This document shows positions 55,795 through 64,000 of a stretch of DNA of 64,000 nucleotides, piece after piece. A program made the translations under genes and the position numbers. This stretch comes from Litoreibacter meonggei (GTDB lineage: Bacteria; Pseudomonadota; Alphaproteobacteria; Rhodobacterales; Rhodobacteraceae): the NCBI RefSeq assembly GCF_003663885.1, contig NZ_RCCE01000003.1, positions 297,501-361,500 of the forward strand, given 5' to 3'. Numbering within the stretch: position 1 is the first letter of the stretch; the number at the start of each line of letters is the position of its first letter. Below the pieces are notes generated by a model. The model made no database searches. It saw nothing but the letters and a program-made list of their open reading frames with translations, and had not been told where the DNA came from.

Positions 55795-55824
55795 TGATCC
55801 GAATTAGATTCAGGCGCGTAAAAG
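55795..55824 (+). promoter_or_regulatory. RpoE (ECF11)-type promoter of rpoE-chrR (autoregulation)
   Basis: TGATCC (55795-55800), 18-base spacer, TAAAAG (55819-55824). Same geometry as the divergent promoter ten bases away. An ATG at 55829 would lie at or before the start of this transcript, which argues for a downstream start of rpoE. Confidence 0.82.
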
Positions 55825-55933
55825 GTTTATGTTGACGGCAGGCACCAGTTTTGACGACTCTTACGTAGCACCGGCAGGCGTCTGCACACCGGTTTGCTGC
55901 ACGCTCGAAGCCAGAAAGGGTCGATACAGAAAA

Positions 55934-56482
55934 GTGTCCACCAAAGAACAAGAAGATTTGCGGTTGGTCGAATGTGTCCTCTTGATCCGGGATGCCCAAG
56001 ACAAAGCCGCATTTGCGGAAGTTTTCAGACGTTTCGCGCCACGCGTGAAAGCGTATCTAATAAAGTCAGGATCCGACGCCTCTATGGCGGAAGAGTGCGC
56101 GCAGGACGTCATGGCAACGCTCTGGCACAAGGCGCATCTGTTCGACCCTACACGGGCCAGCGTGAGTACATGGGTGTTTACGATCGCCCGCAACCGGCGG
56201 ATCGACATGATCCGCAAGCAGCGCCGGCCCGAGCCGGACGAATTGACATGGGGCCCAGAGCCAGAGCCGAATGCGGCCGACGTGATGGAGCTTCAACAGG
56301 AAAGTAACCGTTTGGTTCAGGCCCTGTCTGAACTGCCGGATAAACAGAGGGATTTGATCCAGAAGGCCTACTTTGGCGACCTGACTCATAGCGAAATTGC
56401 TGATGAGACGGGGCTGCCACTGGGAACGATCAAGTCGAGAATTAGATTGGCGCTGGAAAAGCTGCGCCACGCAATGAAGTGA
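55934..56482 (+). CDS. rpoE: ECF sigma factor RpoE (ECF11 group, singlet oxygen response)
   Basis: 182 residues if it starts at the GTG at 55934; the usual length of ECF11 proteins and the promoter position exclude the upstream ATG at 55829. Region 2 (EVFRRFAPRVKAYLIKSGSDASMAEECAQDVMATLWHKA) binds the -10, and region 4 (LSELPDKQRDLIQKAYFGDLTHSEIADETGLPLGTIKSRI) binds the -35 TGATC. Kept inactive by ChrR until singlet oxygen or certain hydroperoxides free it. The stop overlaps the chrR start region. Confidence 0.93.
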   Translation: MSTKEQEDLRLVECVLLIRDAQDKAAFAEVFRRFAPRVKAYLIKSGSDASMAEECAQDVMATLWHKAHLFDPTRASVSTWVFTIARNRRIDMIRKQRRPEPDELTWGPEPEPNAADVMELQQESNRLVQALSELPDKQRDLIQKAYFGDLTHSEIADETGLPLGTIKSRIRLALEKLRHAMK

Positions 56483-56490
56483 AACGGTAC

Positions 56491-57132
56491 ATGAGCAAGA
56501 TCAAACATCATCTGAACGACGCACTGCTAATGAGCTACGCGGCAGGCAGCCTGCCCGAAGCCTTCGGCCTCGTGGTCGCCACTCATATCAGCATGTGCGA
56601 CGATTGCCGCGCCCGTCTTGGGGCGTTCGAAGCGGTTGGCGGTGCAATGTTGGACGACGTCGCCACTTCGCAGGACGTTGATTTGAAAGCAACATTAGCC
56701 CTGATAGAAAAAGGTCCGAAAGCTCCCATCCGCGTGGACGTCACTAAATTGGGTTTGTTCCCGTCCGCCCTGCAAGACTATGTCGGCGGTGATCTGGATG
56801 CGGTCAAATGGCGTGCAGTTGGCATGGGCGTCCGGCAGGCCATTTTGCCAACGTCCAAGGATGCGAGCGTCCGCCTGCTTCATATCCCTGCGGGTTGCGC
56901 GGTGCCGGATCACGGCCACCGCGGAACAGAGCTGACGCTGGTTTTGCAAGGCGCTTTTAAGGACGAGTTTGACCGCTTCGGACCCGGCGATCTGGAAATC
57001 GCCACCGAGGAAGACGTGCACACGCCCGTGGCCGAGGAAGGCGTCGACTGTATTTGCCTTGCAGCAACTGATGCGCCGCTGAAATTCCGCGGTCTAGTGC
57101 AGCGAATTGCGCAGCCGTTCTTGCGGATTTAG
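56491..57132 (+). CDS. chrR: Anti-sigma factor ChrR (ZAS/cupin)
   Basis: 213 residues from the ATG at 56491; a GTG at 56479 that overlaps the rpoE stop would add four residues. The N-terminal ZAS zinc site is H-X3-C-X2-C (HISMCDDC) with an upstream histidine (KIKHHLND); it holds RpoE. The C-terminal half is a cupin with a metal-site histidine cluster (VPDHGHRGTELTLVLQG), needed for the response to singlet oxygen. Its last four bases overlap the convergent rmuC. Confidence 0.93.
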   Translation: MSKIKHHLNDALLMSYAAGSLPEAFGLVVATHISMCDDCRARLGAFEAVGGAMLDDVATSQDVDLKATLALIEKGPKAPIRVDVTKLGLFPSALQDYVGGDLDAVKWRAVGMGVRQAILPTSKDASVRLLHIPAGCAVPDHGHRGTELTLVLQGAFKDEFDRFGPGDLEIATEEDVHTPVAEEGVDCICLAATDAPLKFRGLVQRIAQPFLRI

Positions 57133-58352
57133 TCGTTAGGCTTTCCGAGTGGAACGACATTGGTCTCTTCCGGTGCCAACTCCTCAAAGTCGAAATTATC
57201 CAAACGATCTGCCCGCTTGCCTGCACGGGTGGCGGCGGTCAGCACACCAGCAACGTCGTCTCCGGCCTGACGCAGGTGGGTTTCCAATTTACCCGCCTTC
57301 TCGCCAATGATCTCCACATCGCGGTGAAGCTGGCGCAGGGCTTTACGAATTTCACCCGTCTGCTCCCGCATCCGCGAGTCCTTCAGGATCGAGCGCATGG
57401 TGTTCAGCGTCGCCATGCAAGTCGTCGGGGACACGATCCATACACGTGCCGCAAACCCTTCGCGCACGATGTGGGGCAAACGGGAATGCAACTCTGCGTA
57501 GACCGCCTCCGACGGCAGGAACATCAACGCGCCATCGGCGGTTTCGCCCTCGATCAGGTAGCTCTCGGATATCTTCTTGATATGGACCCGCACGGCCTGC
57601 CCCAAAGCCGTCAAAGCCCGCGCCTGATCCTCTTTGGTATCAGCCGCGACAAGCGCCTCGTAGGCTTCCAGCGGGAACTTGGCATCAATCACAATCGGGC
57701 CCGGCGGGTTGGGCAAATCAATCAGACAATCCGCACGACGCCCATTCGACAGGGTGGCTTGGAAGGCATAGCTGTCCGACGGCAAGGCTTTGGACACAAT
57801 GTCGTTCAGCTGGATTTCCCCGAACGCTCCGCGTGTTTGCTTGTTTGACAAGATGTCCTGCAAGGACAGCACGTCGCCCGACAGCTTTTCAATATTGGTC
57901 TGCGCCTTGTCGATGGTCGCCAAGCGCTCCTGCAATTGCGTCAGTGACTTCGTCGTTTTCTCGGACGAGCCGTGCAACGTATCGTTCATCCGCTCTTGCA
58001 GATCAGACAGGGACCGCGCCGATTTCATCGCGTTCTCATGCAACCGCTCCGCCATCTTTTGCTGCACTTCGGCCAACCGGACCTCCATGGTCTGGATCGT
58101 CATGCTCTGACTTTTTGACAGGCTCTCCAGCCCGCCTGTCAATTGCGCCTGCCCCGTGCCAAGGCTTTGCACCGTCTGGTTCAACTGCCCCATCTGCATC
58201 ATCATCGGCTGAGCCATCTCCGCCGCGCGGCCAGCAGAGCGCACAACCGTGATCAGCAAAATGACCATCAACAACAGCACCGCGACACCCACAAGGCCCG
58301 CAATCACCAGCGGATCATCCCACTGCAAAACCATATCGCCAATCTTGATCAT
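57129..58352 (-). CDS. rmuC: DNA recombination protein RmuC
   Basis: 407 residues: an N-terminal membrane helix (about 15-37), a long coiled coil (about 55-165) and the RmuC nuclease-like domain (LSNKQTRGAFGEIQLNDIV, DCLIDLPNPPGPIVIDAKFPLEAYEAL, GFAARVWIVSPTTCMATLNTM). RmuC restrains inversions at short inverted repeats. Its ATG overlaps the mutL stop (ATGA), so mutL and rmuC form an operon. Confidence 0.95.
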   Translation of the reverse strand: MIKIGDMVLQWDDPLVIAGLVGVAVLLLMVILLITVVRSAGRAAEMAQPMMMQMGQLNQTVQSLGTGQAQLTGGLESLSKSQSMTIQTMEVRLAEVQQKMAERLHENAMKSARSLSDLQERMNDTLHGSSEKTTKSLTQLQERLATIDKAQTNIEKLSGDVLSLQDILSNKQTRGAFGEIQLNDIVSKALPSDSYAFQATLSNGRRADCLIDLPNPPGPIVIDAKFPLEAYEALVAADTKEDQARALTALGQAVRVHIKKISESYLIEGETADGALMFLPSEAVYAELHSRLPHIVREGFAARVWIVSPTTCMATLNTMRSILKDSRMREQTGEIRKALRQLHRDVEIIGEKAGKLETHLRQAGDDVAGVLTAATRAGKRADRLDNFDFEELAPEETNVVPLGKPND

Positions 58353-60190
58353 TTGCGTCCGAACAACCGTTCTATATCGGCCAATTTCAGCTCCACATAA
58401 GTGGGGCGGCCGTGGTTACATTGGCCCGAATGGGGCGTGGCTTCCATCTCGCGCAGCAGGGCGTTCATCTCATCCGCGCGCATCCAGCGCCCCGAGCGGA
58501 TTGAGCCGTGACAGGCCACACGGCTCAGCACCGCTTCGATTTTGTCAGCCACCAGTTGCGTATCCCCAAGGTCGTCCAACTCGTCCAGAATGTCGCGTAC
58601 CATGGCTTCGGCGTTGACCTCGCCAAGAATAGCAGGGGTTTCGCGCACGGCGATTGCCCCCGCACCGAACGGTTCCAGCGTTAGGCCCAATTTAGACAGC
58701 GCGTCGGCATGGGTCAGCAAAGTGGCGGCATCTGCATCGGACATTTCCACGATCTCTGGGATCAGCAAAGCCTGTGCGGCAACACCGTTCTCGGCCATCT
58801 GCTTCTTTAGTTTCTCGTAAACCAACCGCTCATGCGCGGCGTGCTGGTCCACGATGACCATCCCGTCTTTGGTTTGCGCGATGATGTAATTCTCGTGCAC
58901 CTGACCGCGCGCAGCTCCCAACTGTTGATCGACGGGTTCTGCGGCTACAGGCTCAACCACATCCACGCGGCTATAAACGGCCTGCGTCTCCGCAAATCCG
59001 GGCGCTTGCGCCTGATAAGACGCGCGCATGGCGCCCAGCGATGGGCGGTCCATTTGGTAAACAGGCCGGTCCGTGCGTTCCGGTTGGAACGCCCCCAAGG
59101 TCGCGTTTGCCACCGTGGTCGAGGCGCGGTGCCCCGCATCCGCCAGCGCATGTTTCAGCGCCGATACGATCAGCCCGCGCGCCAGCCCCGGATCGCGGAA
59201 CCGCACTTCGGCTTTGGCGGGATGGACATTCACATCGACCTTCGTCGGCTCCAGCTCCAGAAACAGGGCGACCACAGGGTGACGGTCGCGGCTCAGGAAG
59301 TCCGAATACGCCCCGCGCAACGCGCCAACCAGCAGCTTGTCCCGCACAGGACGCCCGTTCACGAACAAATACTGCGAAATGCTGTTGCCGCGTGAATAGG
59401 TCGGAAGGGCCGCATACCCCGTCAACGTGATCCCTTCGCGCTCCGCATCAATCGGCAAGGCGTTGTCTGCAAATTCAGCCCCAAGGATCGCGCGTAGACG
59501 ACCACTCAGCGCGTCGAACATATCGCCGGTTTGCGCATCGGCGCGGAAAGTCACGCGGCCAGTATCATCCCGTGACAGGTCGCGAATGGTGAAGCCCACG
59601 TAAGGCTCCGCCATGGCCAATTTCTTCACCACATCCGAAATCGCGCCCATCTCGGCGCGATCCGTGCGCAGGAATTTCAGCCGCGCGGGTGTCGCATAAA
59701 ACAGGTTGCGCAGCTCGACCACGGTGCCCTTCGACAGCGCCGCCGGAGTAACCGCACCCATGGCACCACCATCAACAACGATCTGCGCTGCATCCTCGCC
59801 CGCGACGCGCGAGGTGATCGTCATGCGCCCCACAGCCGCCATCGACGGCAGCGCTTCGCCGCGAAAGCCGAAAGTGTGGATGTTCAGCAAATCAGAGCCG
59901 TCGATTTTCGACGTGGCATGGCGGGACAAGGCCAGCGGCAGGTCTTGCGCAGGGATGCCGTGGCCGTCATCCGTCACGCGGATCAACGTCTTGCCGCCGT
60001 CCTTCACGCATAGCTCGATGCGCGTAGCACCGGCGTCCAGCGCGTTCTCGATCAGCTCTTTAACCGCGGAGGCAGGCCGCTCCACCACTTCGCCAGCGGC
60101 GATGCGGTTGACCGCGACATCATCCAATTGCTTGATCTGAGGCCGTTTTGCGGGCTGGCTATCGCCTATGTTGGGGGTCTGAGCGTTCAT
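58349..60190 (-). CDS. mutL: DNA mismatch repair protein MutL with endonuclease motif
   Basis: 613 residues. The GHKL ATPase motifs are intact (LIENALDAGAT, VTDDGHGIP, FGFRGEALPS). The C-terminal dimerisation domain carries DQHA-X2-E-X4-E (DQHAAHERLVYE), the metal-binding endonuclease motif of MutL from organisms without MutH. It should nick the unmethylated or new strand during mismatch repair. First gene of the mutL-rmuC pair. Confidence 0.97.
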   Translation of the reverse strand: MNAQTPNIGDSQPAKRPQIKQLDDVAVNRIAAGEVVERPASAVKELIENALDAGATRIELCVKDGGKTLIRVTDDGHGIPAQDLPLALSRHATSKIDGSDLLNIHTFGFRGEALPSMAAVGRMTITSRVAGEDAAQIVVDGGAMGAVTPAALSKGTVVELRNLFYATPARLKFLRTDRAEMGAISDVVKKLAMAEPYVGFTIRDLSRDDTGRVTFRADAQTGDMFDALSGRLRAILGAEFADNALPIDAEREGITLTGYAALPTYSRGNSISQYLFVNGRPVRDKLLVGALRGAYSDFLSRDRHPVVALFLELEPTKVDVNVHPAKAEVRFRDPGLARGLIVSALKHALADAGHRASTTVANATLGAFQPERTDRPVYQMDRPSLGAMRASYQAQAPGFAETQAVYSRVDVVEPVAAEPVDQQLGAARGQVHENYIIAQTKDGMVIVDQHAAHERLVYEKLKKQMAENGVAAQALLIPEIVEMSDADAATLLTHADALSKLGLTLEPFGAGAIAVRETPAILGEVNAEAMVRDILDELDDLGDTQLVADKIEAVLSRVACHGSIRSGRWMRADEMNALLREMEATPHSGQCNHGRPTYVELKLADIERLFGRK

Positions 60191-60237
60191 ACCCCAACTT
60201 GTAGCACGCCAAATCCCGATTCGGCCATGACACTTGG

Positions 60238-61545
60238 CTAGTTGGACGCATCCAATCCGGTCGGTTGACCGACCACGACGAAATGCAAGTCCTCGGGCTT
60301 CAGCAGCCTCTTGGACACCCGCTTGATGTCCTCAAGCGTCACCGCCTCGACCTTCGAATTCCGGGTGTCGATGTAGTCAATTGGCAAGTGGTCAAACTGC
60401 ATGGCAGCAAGGATATTCGCGATCCGCGCATTGCCGTCAAAGCGCAGGGGATAGGCCCCTGTCAGATAGGTTTTCGCCTTTTCCAGCTCCTGCTCGGTCA
60501 CGCCATTCTCGGCCATCTTCGCCCATTCATCACGGATCACCGAAATGGCCTCCGCAATGCTGTCATTTGACGAGGACACTTGCCCCATCATCAGGTTCGC
60601 ATGTTCACGCAGGGCCAGATAGGAATAGACGCCATAGGTAAGTCCGCGCTTCTCGCGCACCTCGTCCATAAGCCGGGACCCGAAGCCGCCCGACCCCAGA
60701 ACCTGGTTCATCACGAATGCCGCAAAGAAGTCCGGGTCGGTCCGCTCGATCCCTACATGGCCAAACCGTGCCACAGATTGCGGGGTGTCGTAGGGAACAA
60801 CGGTTTCGCCACCGCTCAGAAGAAACGGGGCAGCAGACGGCAGGTCTGGTCCGCTTGCAGGCAATGCACCCAGCAGTTGGTCAACGATAACGCCAAGCTC
60901 TTCAGCGGTGATGTCCCCCACCGCGCCAACATAAACGCGGTCGCGGGTCAAAAGGGCTTGGTGTGACGCGACCAAATCATCGCGGGTCAGGGCTTTCACG
61001 GACTCAGCCGTGCCTTCAATCTTGGTGGCATACGGGTGGTCGCCATAGGCCAGCGATGCGAAAGTTTTCCCTGCGATATCGTTGGGGTCTTCGTCATCGG
61101 TTGCGATGATCGACAATACCTGTCCGCGCACACGGTCCACCGCGTCCTGATCAAAACGCGGCTCATTGATCGCTTTGCGTAAAAGCTCAAGCGAGGCATC
61201 GCGGTTCTCGGACAAAAACTGCGCCGAGATCGAAAAGCCGTCCGAGAACGCGTCGAAGTCATACTTCAACGCCAGCTCTTCCGCGGCCAATGCAAACTCG
61301 GTCGACGTCAAATCGCCCGCACCCTCATCCAGCAGACCCGACATCAAATAGGCCGCTCCGCGTTTGCCATCGGCGTCCAACGACGCGCCGCCTTTGAAGC
61401 GGATTTCCAGCGCCGTGAACGGGATAGACGCCTCTTCGACCAACCACGCCTTGATGCCACCCGGAGAGGTGACTTCCTTGATATCAATCGCCGCCGCAGG
61501 CAGCGCGATCAGCGCAAAGCAAGTCGCCAGAACAACACGGATCAT
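60238..61545 (-). CDS. M16 family peptidase-like protein, catalytically degenerate
   Basis: 435 residues with a signal peptide (MIRVVLATCFALIALPAAA). M16 (pitrilysin/MPP) fold, but the HXXEH zinc motif is absent (YLMSGLLDEGAGD lies in its place), as in the non-catalytic partner of two-subunit M16 proteases. The C-terminal M16 domain is present. Overlaps the stop of the active partner gene upstream (ATGA). Expected to form a periplasmic heterodimer with it. Confidence 0.92.
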   Translation of the reverse strand: MIRVVLATCFALIALPAAAIDIKEVTSPGGIKAWLVEEASIPFTALEIRFKGGASLDADGKRGAAYLMSGLLDEGAGDLTSTEFALAAEELALKYDFDAFSDGFSISAQFLSENRDASLELLRKAINEPRFDQDAVDRVRGQVLSIIATDDEDPNDIAGKTFASLAYGDHPYATKIEGTAESVKALTRDDLVASHQALLTRDRVYVGAVGDITAEELGVIVDQLLGALPASGPDLPSAAPFLLSGGETVVPYDTPQSVARFGHVGIERTDPDFFAAFVMNQVLGSGGFGSRLMDEVREKRGLTYGVYSYLALREHANLMMGQVSSSNDSIAEAISVIRDEWAKMAENGVTEQELEKAKTYLTGAYPLRFDGNARIANILAAMQFDHLPIDYIDTRNSKVEAVTLEDIKRVSKRLLKPEDLHFVVVGQPTGLDASN

Positions 61546-62885
61546 TGGGACACCTCCTGCGTCATCGGCTTACGGAACCAGCCGGTTACCGCTTTCTTGC
61601 GATCAAACACCAAGCGCGCGGCTTCCATAATGTCTTCCTCGGTTACAGCATCCAGAATAGCCGGCCATTCTTGCACGTCCTTAACGGTTAGACCCGATGT
61701 CAAAGCTGCACCATACTCGCGACCAAGGGAGGCCACGTCGTCTTGCCCATAGATCAACGAGGCGCGAATTTGTGACTTCACGCGGGTTAAATGCTCTGGG
61801 TCCACGCCATCTTCCATGAACTTGGCAATGACCGCATCCATATCGTCCTCGCCTTCTTGCAAGGTCACGCCGGGAGCAGGGACGATGAACACTCCAAATG
61901 TCGTGTCGTCGTAGTTGACCCCTGAGTAGAACGCGGATGTATACACCGCCTTGTTGCTTTCAAATTGCAACGCACGCCCCAGCACCGACGTCTGTCCCGT
62001 CCCGCCAAGAATTTCGGCAAGCATGGTCAATGCAGCCGCGGTTTCTTGATCGCCTGCATCACGCTCGGGTGCGATATAGGTGCGGATCACATAAGGCTGC
62101 GCGGCTTGCGGGTCTTCGTAGACAATGCGCCGCTCTGCACGTTGCGGGGGTTCTTCGGGACGCGTACGCGCCTCCAAGCCTACGGTAGGCTCAAGTGGAC
62201 CATAGTGCTTCTTGGCCAACGCCTCGACTTCGGCGGGATCAACGTCACCTGCAACGATCAAAACGGCAGCGTTCGGGGCATAATATTTGCGATAAAAAGT
62301 GAGCGCATCGTCGCGGCTTAGCTCGGATGCCTCGTGACGCCAGCCGATAATCGGGCGGCCATACGGGTGGTTAAGATACTGTGCGGCCTTGCGTTGCTCA
62401 CCGAACAATGCGCCCGGATCGCTATCTGTGCGCTGTGCGCGCTCTTCAAGGATCACCTTGCGCTCGGTCTCCACGTCTTCGCCGGTAAGCCGGATGTTGC
62501 GCATCCGATCCGCCTCCATTCCCATCATCAAATCAAGGCGATCCGCCGCGATCCGCTGGTAATAAGCGGTGTAGTCCCAAGAGGTGAACGCGTTGTCCGA
62601 GCCGCCATTGGCCTCGACCACTGCGGAGAACTCACCAGCCTCCAGCTTGTCCGTGGCCTTGAACAACAAGTGTTCAAGAAAATGCGCGATGCCGGAGACG
62701 CCCGGGGCTTCATCAGCGGCACCAGCTTTGTACCAGAGCATATGCACAACGACCGGCGCGCGGTGATCTTCCAAAACGACGGCTTCAAGGCCATTGTCTA
62801 GCGTGAATGTCGTGATCTTCTCGGCCGCTACGGCGGGAAAGGCCATCATGGCCGGAGCAAGCAAGCAGGCAATTAGGCGGCGCAT
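61542..62885 (-). CDS. M16 family zinc metallopeptidase (active subunit)
   Basis: 447 residues from the ATG at 62885, six bases after GAAGGG; an ATG two codons earlier is too close to it. Signal peptide MRRLIACLLAPAMMAFPAVA. The zinc motif HXXEH (HFLEHLLF) and the distal Glu region are intact, so this is the catalytic partner of the following gene. Substrates are probably small periplasmic peptides. Confidence 0.94.
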   Translation of the reverse strand: MRRLIACLLAPAMMAFPAVAAEKITTFTLDNGLEAVVLEDHRAPVVVHMLWYKAGAADEAPGVSGIAHFLEHLLFKATDKLEAGEFSAVVEANGGSDNAFTSWDYTAYYQRIAADRLDLMMGMEADRMRNIRLTGEDVETERKVILEERAQRTDSDPGALFGEQRKAAQYLNHPYGRPIIGWRHEASELSRDDALTFYRKYYAPNAAVLIVAGDVDPAEVEALAKKHYGPLEPTVGLEARTRPEEPPQRAERRIVYEDPQAAQPYVIRTYIAPERDAGDQETAAALTMLAEILGGTGQTSVLGRALQFESNKAVYTSAFYSGVNYDDTTFGVFIVPAPGVTLQEGEDDMDAVIAKFMEDGVDPEHLTRVKSQIRASLIYGQDDVASLGREYGAALTSGLTVKDVQEWPAILDAVTEEDIMEAARLVFDRKKAVTGWFRKPMTQEVSQ

Positions 62886-62972
62886 AGGCATCCCTTCAAA
62901 AACACATTTGTAGAGAACATGACATTAGTTGCGGAGAATTCAACCGAAGCCACGGCCTTGTGACTGGCCTGA

Positions 62973-63491
62973 CTATTCGTAGCCCTCGGGCGGTGCTGAG
63001 TTCGTGCGGACGCCAAGACGGCGTAAACGCTCAAGCTCGGCATATTGATCCAGAGATTGCTTGCGGTAAGCCTTGAAGTAGACGTTCACGTTGAACAGGC
63101 GTTCCAGCAGACGGCCATCGTTCTTGCGGCGGAACTCCAGATCTTCGGTAGCCAGCGCGGTGCGGATATTCGGCGTGACACCGTAGCGCGACGCATAATT
63201 TACCAGACCACCATCACTTATGCCAGCACTTGGGTTGCCGCCTAGCGCCACAACAGCATCGTCAAGTGGTGTGACGTCAGTGCGGTTCGTTCCGCCCTTG
63301 TTCGGCACCGGAAGGGCGGCATAATCGTCCGGAAGCGTAAGGGGCTTGTTGGGCAGCACCGCAAATTCGTCCGGCCCTCCCTCCTGATTGGATTTCACAT
63401 TGAGCAACTGGGGTTGTTTGTTCCGGTCACACGCCGACAGCGCCAGAGCGGCGCTGACCATCCCGACAAGGATCATCGCTTTGCGTTGCAT
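62973..63491 (-). CDS. DUF3035 lipoprotein
   Basis: 172 residues with AGGAG upstream of the ATG. Signal sequence with lipobox LSAC, so lipid-anchored in the envelope. The DUF3035 segment (PDEFAVLPNKPLTLPDDYAALPVPN) is a hallmark of alphaproteobacterial outer-membrane-linked lipoproteins often next to lspA and M16 genes, as here. Function unknown, though in this position it may depend on LspA for maturation. Confidence 0.9.
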   Translation of the reverse strand: MQRKAMILVGMVSAALALSACDRNKQPQLLNVKSNQEGGPDEFAVLPNKPLTLPDDYAALPVPNKGGTNRTDVTPLDDAVVALGGNPSAGISDGGLVNYASRYGVTPNIRTALATEDLEFRRKNDGRLLERLFNVNVYFKAYRKQSLDQYAELERLRRLGVRTNSAPPEGYE

Positions 63492-63559
63492 GAAAGACCA
63501 CTCCTGCTCTTCTTTTGGGGTGTTTTAACCCAATCCGGCGCGGGCGTCACGAGGGTTCT

Positions 63560-64000
63560 TCACCCTTTCGGTTGCTCGCCCTTGGTGTCGTCGAATGCAA
63601 TCAATGCGAAGGCACCCGCAAAAATGAAGATGTCAGCTATGTTGAAAGTGTACGGGTTGCTAATACCACAGCACGACATGTTCAGAAAATCCGCGACTGC
63701 GCCGTAAATCACACGATCCAGCGCGTTTGCCAACGCACCGCCAATTATGGCCCCCGCTCCAAGACGCGTAATCGTCCGGCCAAGGTTGCGGTTACCCCAC
63801 CAAAGCAGGAAGCCCGACACTATTATCGCCAATCCAATCAGCACATAGCGCATGATCTCAGGGCTATCCGAAAGCAGGCCAAAGTTAATTCCGGTATTCC
63901 ATCCCATGCGGAAATTCAGCAACGGGGGAAGCACATCAATCGAGCGTATTTCGATCAGGTTCATTTTGTGAACCACCGCCCACTTGGACAGTTGATCGAC
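63560..64000 (-). CDS. lspA: Lipoprotein signal peptidase LspA (5' end beyond the window)
   Basis: The frame continues through the right edge as VDQLSKWAVVHKM, so the N-terminus is missing; about 146 residues are visible. The two catalytic aspartates sit in NALDRVIYG and NIADIFIF, and GWNTGINFGLLS matches the family's conserved N-X-G-X-F block. A membrane enzyme that cleaves prolipoprotein signal peptides; the lipoprotein gene next door is a potential substrate. Confidence 0.95.
   Translation of the reverse strand, partial: VDQLSKWAVVHKMNLIEIRSIDVLPPLLNFRMGWNTGINFGLLSDSPEIMRYVLIGLAIIVSGFLLWWGNRNLGRTITRLGAGAIIGGALANALDRVIYGAVADFLNMSCCGISNPYTFNIADIFIFAGAFALIAFDDTKGEQPKG

Noticed and set aside
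55829-55933. ATG at 55829 as the rpoE start
   Set aside because: It lies five bases after the -10 element, at or before the expected transcription start, and the added 35 residues do not resemble ECF11 proteins.
1-64000. CRISPR arrays, insertion sequences, prophage or integrase genes
   Set aside because: No regularly spaced direct repeats, transposase, phage or integrase-like proteins were seen; the window looks like stable core chromosome.

Overview
The window reads as a stretch of a GC-rich alphaproteobacterial chromosome from the Rhodobacteraceae (Roseobacter group). This rests on protein content and gene order rather than on any database search. The markers are an RpoE/ChrR singlet-oxygen stress module with its five-gene operon, GANTC (CcrM-type) sites, a zinc-free L36 gene, a membrane-anchored cytochrome c of the c552/cy type, a MutL with an endonuclease motif, and the order SRP RNA - DUF202 - dnaX - ebfC - recR. 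I see no insertion sequence, prophage, integrase or CRISPR array. Almost all of the sequence is coding, with short spacers and many 1-4 base gene overlaps.

Layout. 1-666: AT-rich, gene-free, with DnaA-box-like sequences and a dense cluster of GANTC sites. 0.7-5.4 kb: msrPQ (periplasmic methionine sulfoxide repair), a PPOX-type flavoprotein, a membrane-anchored glutamate-synthase-like flavoprotein and a fasciclin protein. 5.4-9.7 kb: clpB behind a sigma-32-like promoter, divergent from a small unknown gene and pyrF, then a small exported protein with a twin motif. 9.9-14.3 kb: NfeD/QmcA, a Nudix protein, dinB, an N-formylglutamate amidohydrolase family gene, tRNA-Val(GAC) and rpmJ. 14.4-20.3 kb: a SnoaL-like protein, hemC/hemE (divergent), a BON-MscS channel and hemF. 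20.4-28.2 kb: a lipoprotein, a dacA-type carboxypeptidase and the yejABEF peptide importer. 28.3-32.2 kb: cytochrome c, pheA, two Nudix proteins (one NudC), a GFA-fold and a SRPBCC protein. 32.3-35.7 kb: 4.5S RNA, DUF202, dnaX, ebfC, recR. 35.7-46.5 kb: one long minus-strand run with a pseudo-caspase, a PaaK-like ligase, a complete LIV-type ABC importer with two small unknown genes inside it, and an acyl-CoA synthetase, headed by a perfect 14-bp palindrome. 46.8-51.1 kb: an orphan molybdenum formate dehydrogenase alpha subunit, a LYS1-like saccharopine dehydrogenase and a DUF3775 gene. 51.1-57.1 kb: the RpoE/ChrR module. 57.1-64.0 kb: rmuC, mutL, two M16 peptidases, a DUF3035 lipoprotein and the 5'-truncated lspA.

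How the genes work together. Much of the window deals with oxidative and protein damage: MsrPQ repairs oxidised periplasmic proteins, ClpB resolves aggregates, and RpoE/ChrR drives a membrane and photo-oxidative response. A second theme is tetrapyrrole synthesis (hemC, hemE, hemF). A third is genome maintenance (dinB, dnaX, ebfC, recR, rmuC, mutL, the Nudix enzymes). The LIV-type operon carries two different acid:CoA ligase families plus a TetR-like operator, which suggests uptake and CoA activation of an organic acid rather than simple amino-acid uptake.

The most notable points are: two back-to-back RpoE-type promoters with identical geometry between rpoE and a five-gene overlapping operon; the GANTC/DnaA-box cluster at the left edge; the CoA-ligase LIV operon with its palindrome; a probable catalytically dead caspase-like protein with peptidoglycan-binding domains; a dispersed repeat that forms the tail of two hairpin terminators; and a small exported protein with a duplicated GNDSAAE motif.
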